A stretch of 64,000 bases of DNA from Mycobacterium shigaense. Its GTDB lineage: Bacteria; Actinomycetota; Actinomycetes; Mycobacteriales; Mycobacteriaceae. This document shows, one piece after another, positions 61,817-64,000 of this stretch. Every line of letters begins with the position of its first letter. Positions within the stretch are counted from its first letter, which is position 1. Both the position numbers and the translations under genes were made by a program. The notes below the pieces were generated by a model. It ran no database searches. It worked only from the letters and a program-made list of their open reading frames with translations, and had not been told where the DNA came from. The DNA lies in assembly GCF_002356315.1 (NCBI RefSeq), contig NZ_AP018164.1:2852001-2916000 (forward strand). Reading direction: 5' to 3'.

Positions 61817-61894
61817 GTCGCCAGCCTAGCTTCGGCACCGGCCCTCGCCCTGTCCCGAGTTAGCCGCGAAGGCATCTCGGGTATCCGGGCGATC

Positions 61895-62824
61895 ATGGGG
61901 TGGGTGACGCATCACGCAATCGCGATCGTCTCGGGCCTACTCGCCGCATTGTGGGCCGCGGTCGGCATCGTGGTCCGGCAGCGCGTCGCGCAGGGCGTCC
62001 CGGCCGATCGTGACGACTCGGCGCCCGTGCTGTCCAGCCTGCTGAGCGTCCCGCTGTGGTGGGCGGGCACCCTCGCTGCTGTCGCCGGCTACGCGTTCCA
62101 GGCCTTGGCGCTGGCGCACGGATCGCTGCTGCTGGTGCAGCCGTTGCTGGTCTCGTCGCTACTGTTCGCGTTGCCACTGAGCGCGCGGCTTTGCCATCAA
62201 CACATCAGCCGGGCCGACTGGGGCTGGGCCATCGTGCTGACCGCCGCGCTGGCCGTCTTCGTCCTGGTCGGCCAGCCCCGCGAAGGCCACAATCGTCCCC
62301 CGATACCCGCGTGGAGCCTGGCGTTGGCGCTCACCGTGCCGCTGGTGATCGTCTGCCTGGTCGCAGCCCGCCGCACCGCCGGGCGGGTGCGCGCGATGCT
62401 GCTGGCACTCGCGGTCGCGGTCCTGCTCGGCATGATCGCCGTCGTGACCAAGATCTGCACGCACCGATTCTCGGTCGGCGGTTGGCACGGGCTCATGACC
62501 GTGCCCGCCCCCTATCTGCTGGTTGCGCTGGCGGTGGCGGTGACGGCAGTGCAGAATTCGGCGTTTCATGCCGGCGCCCTGCAAGCATCGGTCCCGATCA
62601 TGTTGGTGGGTGAGCCCGTCGTCGCTGTGGTGCTCGGCGTCGTCGTGCTCGGTGAACATCTCGCGGTGCGGGGCTCGGCGGGCCTGGGTCTGGCCATCGC
62701 CATCGCAGCCATGGCGGCATCCGCCATCGCGCTGAGCCGCGACCAGGCGCTCGAATCGGGCAGCACTCCCGCCAGAGAACTCGGCGTTCGGTGCGATGAC
62801 GAATGCGGTGCGGTGCGGTACTAG
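61895..62824 (+). CDS. DMT-superfamily transporter
   Basis: 309 residues from ATG 61895 (MGWVTHHAIAIVSGLLAALW). About nine to ten TM helices are seen, e.g. AIAIVSGLLAALWAAVGIVV, LLLVQPLLVSSLLFALPLSA, AIVLTAALAVFVLVG, LALALTVPLVIVCLVAARR, LLALAVAVLLGMIAVVTKIC, YLLVALAVAVTAVQNSAFHA and a C-terminal SAGLGLAIAIAAMAASAIAL. The EP motif VGEPVVAVVLGVVVLGE is typical of EamA-type exporters. Likely exports metabolites or amino acids; substrate is unknown. A GTG at 61904 is an alternative. The ORF opens upstream but is antisense to the thioredoxin-fold gene. Confidence 0.85.
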   Translation: MGWVTHHAIAIVSGLLAALWAAVGIVVRQRVAQGVPADRDDSAPVLSSLLSVPLWWAGTLAAVAGYAFQALALAHGSLLLVQPLLVSSLLFALPLSARLCHQHISRADWGWAIVLTAALAVFVLVGQPREGHNRPPIPAWSLALALTVPLVIVCLVAARRTAGRVRAMLLALAVAVLLGMIAVVTKICTHRFSVGGWHGLMTVPAPYLLVALAVAVTAVQNSAFHAGALQASVPIMLVGEPVVAVVLGVVVLGEHLAVRGSAGLGLAIAIAAMAASAIALSRDQALESGSTPARELGVRCDDECGAVRY

Positions 62825-62837
62825 CCCGCTTCGGGGC

Positions 62838-64000
62838 TTACCCCGGCGGGCCGACCCCGCGTCGGGCGGTGTCTTCCAGCAGATCGGCGGTGCGCGTGAC
62901 GCTGTCGGCGGAAGTGATCATCTGATCGGAGACCTCACGCGCCCGCGCGCGGTATTCGGGGGCCAGGACGCGGCCCAGGTCGGCGGTCAGCGAGTCCAAG
63001 GTACTCTCCGAAAATGCCCGTCCCGCACCGGCTTCCAACCCAGTGACGGCGTCCGCCCACATCGGCTGGTCGAGCCAGAACCAGAGGATCAAGCTGGGGA
63101 CCCCGGCCCGCAACGCCGCGGCCGTGACGCCCGCGCCGCCGTGGTGTGCGATCGCGCGACAAACCGGAAAGACGGCGGCGTGGCTTACCTCGCTCACCAC
63201 CATCGTGTGTTCGAATCGCGGGACATCGGTGAAATCGTTTGGGCCGCTGCAAATCAGCGCTCGCTCGCCGAGCCGCGCGCAGGCCGCACTGATCACGGCG
63301 ACCGTCTCGGCGGGCGAGGCGATGGGCGTGCTTCCGAAACCGAAGTAGATCGGTGGAGCTCCGTCGGCGATCCAGGACAGCACCTCGTCGTCGGCGTCGC
63401 TTCGCAGTTCCAGCGTCAGTGCGCCGACGAAGGGCAGTCGGCCGTCCGCATCCACCCATTCGGCAGGCGGGCCGGGCAAGCAGAGTTGGTCGTAGGCCTG
63501 GATCTCCAGCGGTGTCGTCGCGGCCGCAGCCGTCTTCGGCAGGTTCAACGCCCGGCGCTGCGCATCGTCAGTCTGCTTTGTCAGTTGCGTATACATCTGC
63601 CACGACGACCAAACCCGCCTCGGAAAGAAGTGCAGGGTGGCCAGTGGAATGCCTTGGTATTCGGCAACATTGGCCGCCAGCCCCTGCTCGTTGAAGCCTG
63701 CCACCAGCAGGTCGGCCCCATCGGCGAGCGCCGCCAGCGTGGTGGTCTTCGCCGCCTTGACCTGGTTGATGTTCTGGATCGCCTCGTTCAGCGCGACCAC
63801 CGGATCGTCGAGGTTTGCCGCGTAGTCGGCCACCAAATCCGCAGCCGAATCCAATTGGTCCCACGTGTCCGGCCCGTATGCGGCCGCGGCGACTCCCGTC
63901 GATTCGACGAAGGGAATCATGTTGGGCGCGACCGCCATCTGGACGTCGTGGCCTCGGCGCAGCAGTTCCCGGGCCGCGGTCGCCACGGGCTCTACGTCGC
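62838..64000 (-). CDS. GT1-family glycosyltransferase, UGT/rhamnosyltransferase-like (5' end off window)
   Basis: The 3' 387 codons are present; the frame stays open to the right edge (DVEPVATAARELLRRGHDVQ), and about 15-20 N-terminal residues are missing. GT-B two-domain fold of the UGT/GtfB type: FVESTGVAAAAYGPDTWDQL, LVAGFNEQGLAANVAEYQGI, PIYFGFGSTPIASPAETVAV, and the nucleotide-sugar motif IAHHGGAGVTAAALRAGVPS followed by LILWFWLDQPMWADAV. This set matches mycobacterial transferases for glycopeptidolipids or phenolic glycolipids (e.g. Rv1524/Rv1526c, Rv2962c by recall). Acceptor is unknown. Confidence 0.87.
   Translation of the reverse strand, partial: DVEPVATAARELLRRGHDVQMAVAPNMIPFVESTGVAAAAYGPDTWDQLDSAADLVADYAANLDDPVVALNEAIQNINQVKAAKTTTLAALADGADLLVAGFNEQGLAANVAEYQGIPLATLHFFPRRVWSSWQMYTQLTKQTDDAQRRALNLPKTAAAATTPLEIQAYDQLCLPGPPAEWVDADGRLPFVGALTLELRSDADDEVLSWIADGAPPIYFGFGSTPIASPAETVAVISAACARLGERALICSGPNDFTDVPRFEHTMVVSEVSHAAVFPVCRAIAHHGGAGVTAAALRAGVPSLILWFWLDQPMWADAVTGLEAGAGRAFSESTLDSLTADLGRVLAPEYRARAREVSDQMITSADSVTRTADLLEDTARRGVGPPG

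Overview
The window looks like chromosomal DNA of a slow-growing, non-tuberculous Mycobacterium. The GC content is high. There are an intact fused-length aceA2, FAAL-type fadD31, a katG-furA pair with a mycobacterial FurA promoter, cutinase-like esterases, LCM-type methyltransferases, F420-type flavin enzymes, a PE-like protein, lipobox lipoproteins and Tat signals. No rRNA, tRNA, CRISPR array or insertion sequence was recognised.

Layout. (a) 1-6.8 kb matches, from memory, M. tuberculosis Rv1896c-Rv1906c: LCM methyltransferase (cut by the left edge), dtd, a thiamine-binding-like protein, cinA, nanT, a holin-4 membrane protein, a STAS protein, a D-amino acid oxidase stub and a secreted Pro/Ala protein. 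(b) 6.8-12 kb is accessory redox metabolism: a CMD/nitroreductase/SRPBCC operon, then a tautomerase/nitronate monooxygenase pair divergent from a LysR regulator. (c) 12-17.5 kb matches Rv1912c-Rv1916: fadB5, a metallo-beta-lactamase-fold protein and an unsplit isocitrate lyase. (d) 17.9-21 kb carries small secreted proteins, a flavin monooxygenase and an SRPBCC protein. (e) 21-28 kb matches Rv1922-Rv1932, ending in tpx, with a KstR-type operator between an SDR and an NTF2-like gene. (f) 28-43 kb is mixed accessory metabolism: nitronate monooxygenase, acyl-CoA dehydrogenase-like enzyme, PE-like protein, cation efflux, hydroxyacid-oxoacid transhydrogenase-type alcohol dehydrogenase with an aldehyde dehydrogenase, SOUL protein and two further methyltransferases. 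(g) 43-48 kb has a GH16 glucanase, small genes, a TetR gene broken by a 1-nt deletion, a GDPD and a cutinase. (h) 48-52 kb is a glycosyltransferase/methyltransferase/alpha-toroid cluster of the kind used for cell-envelope glycans or lipids. (i) 52-57 kb has a DUF1906 Tat protein, a hydrolase and katG-furA, which lies far from its M. tuberculosis neighbours. (j) 57-64 kb has a cupin, methyltransferase, F420-type oxidoreductase, MOSC protein, cutinase, thioredoxin-fold protein with a homopolymer frameshift, DMT transporter and a GT1 glycosyltransferase cut by the right edge.

The window is rich in gene decay: ten remnants or broken genes, including an ArsR gene that has lost its DNA-binding helices, a duplicated gene tail beside an acyl-CoA ligase scrap, and a paralogue remnant 29 kb from its intact copy. 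Genes are tightly packed, with several ATGA/GTGA/TGATG overlaps and convergent pairs 0-10 bp apart. No clear novel defence or mobile system was found. The best leads are the unassigned operators (11002-11036, 26737-26750, 33926-33947, 36352-36371, 54048-54069), the envelope cluster at 48-52 kb, the orphan PE-like protein, and two small orphan genes each followed by a textbook hairpin terminator.
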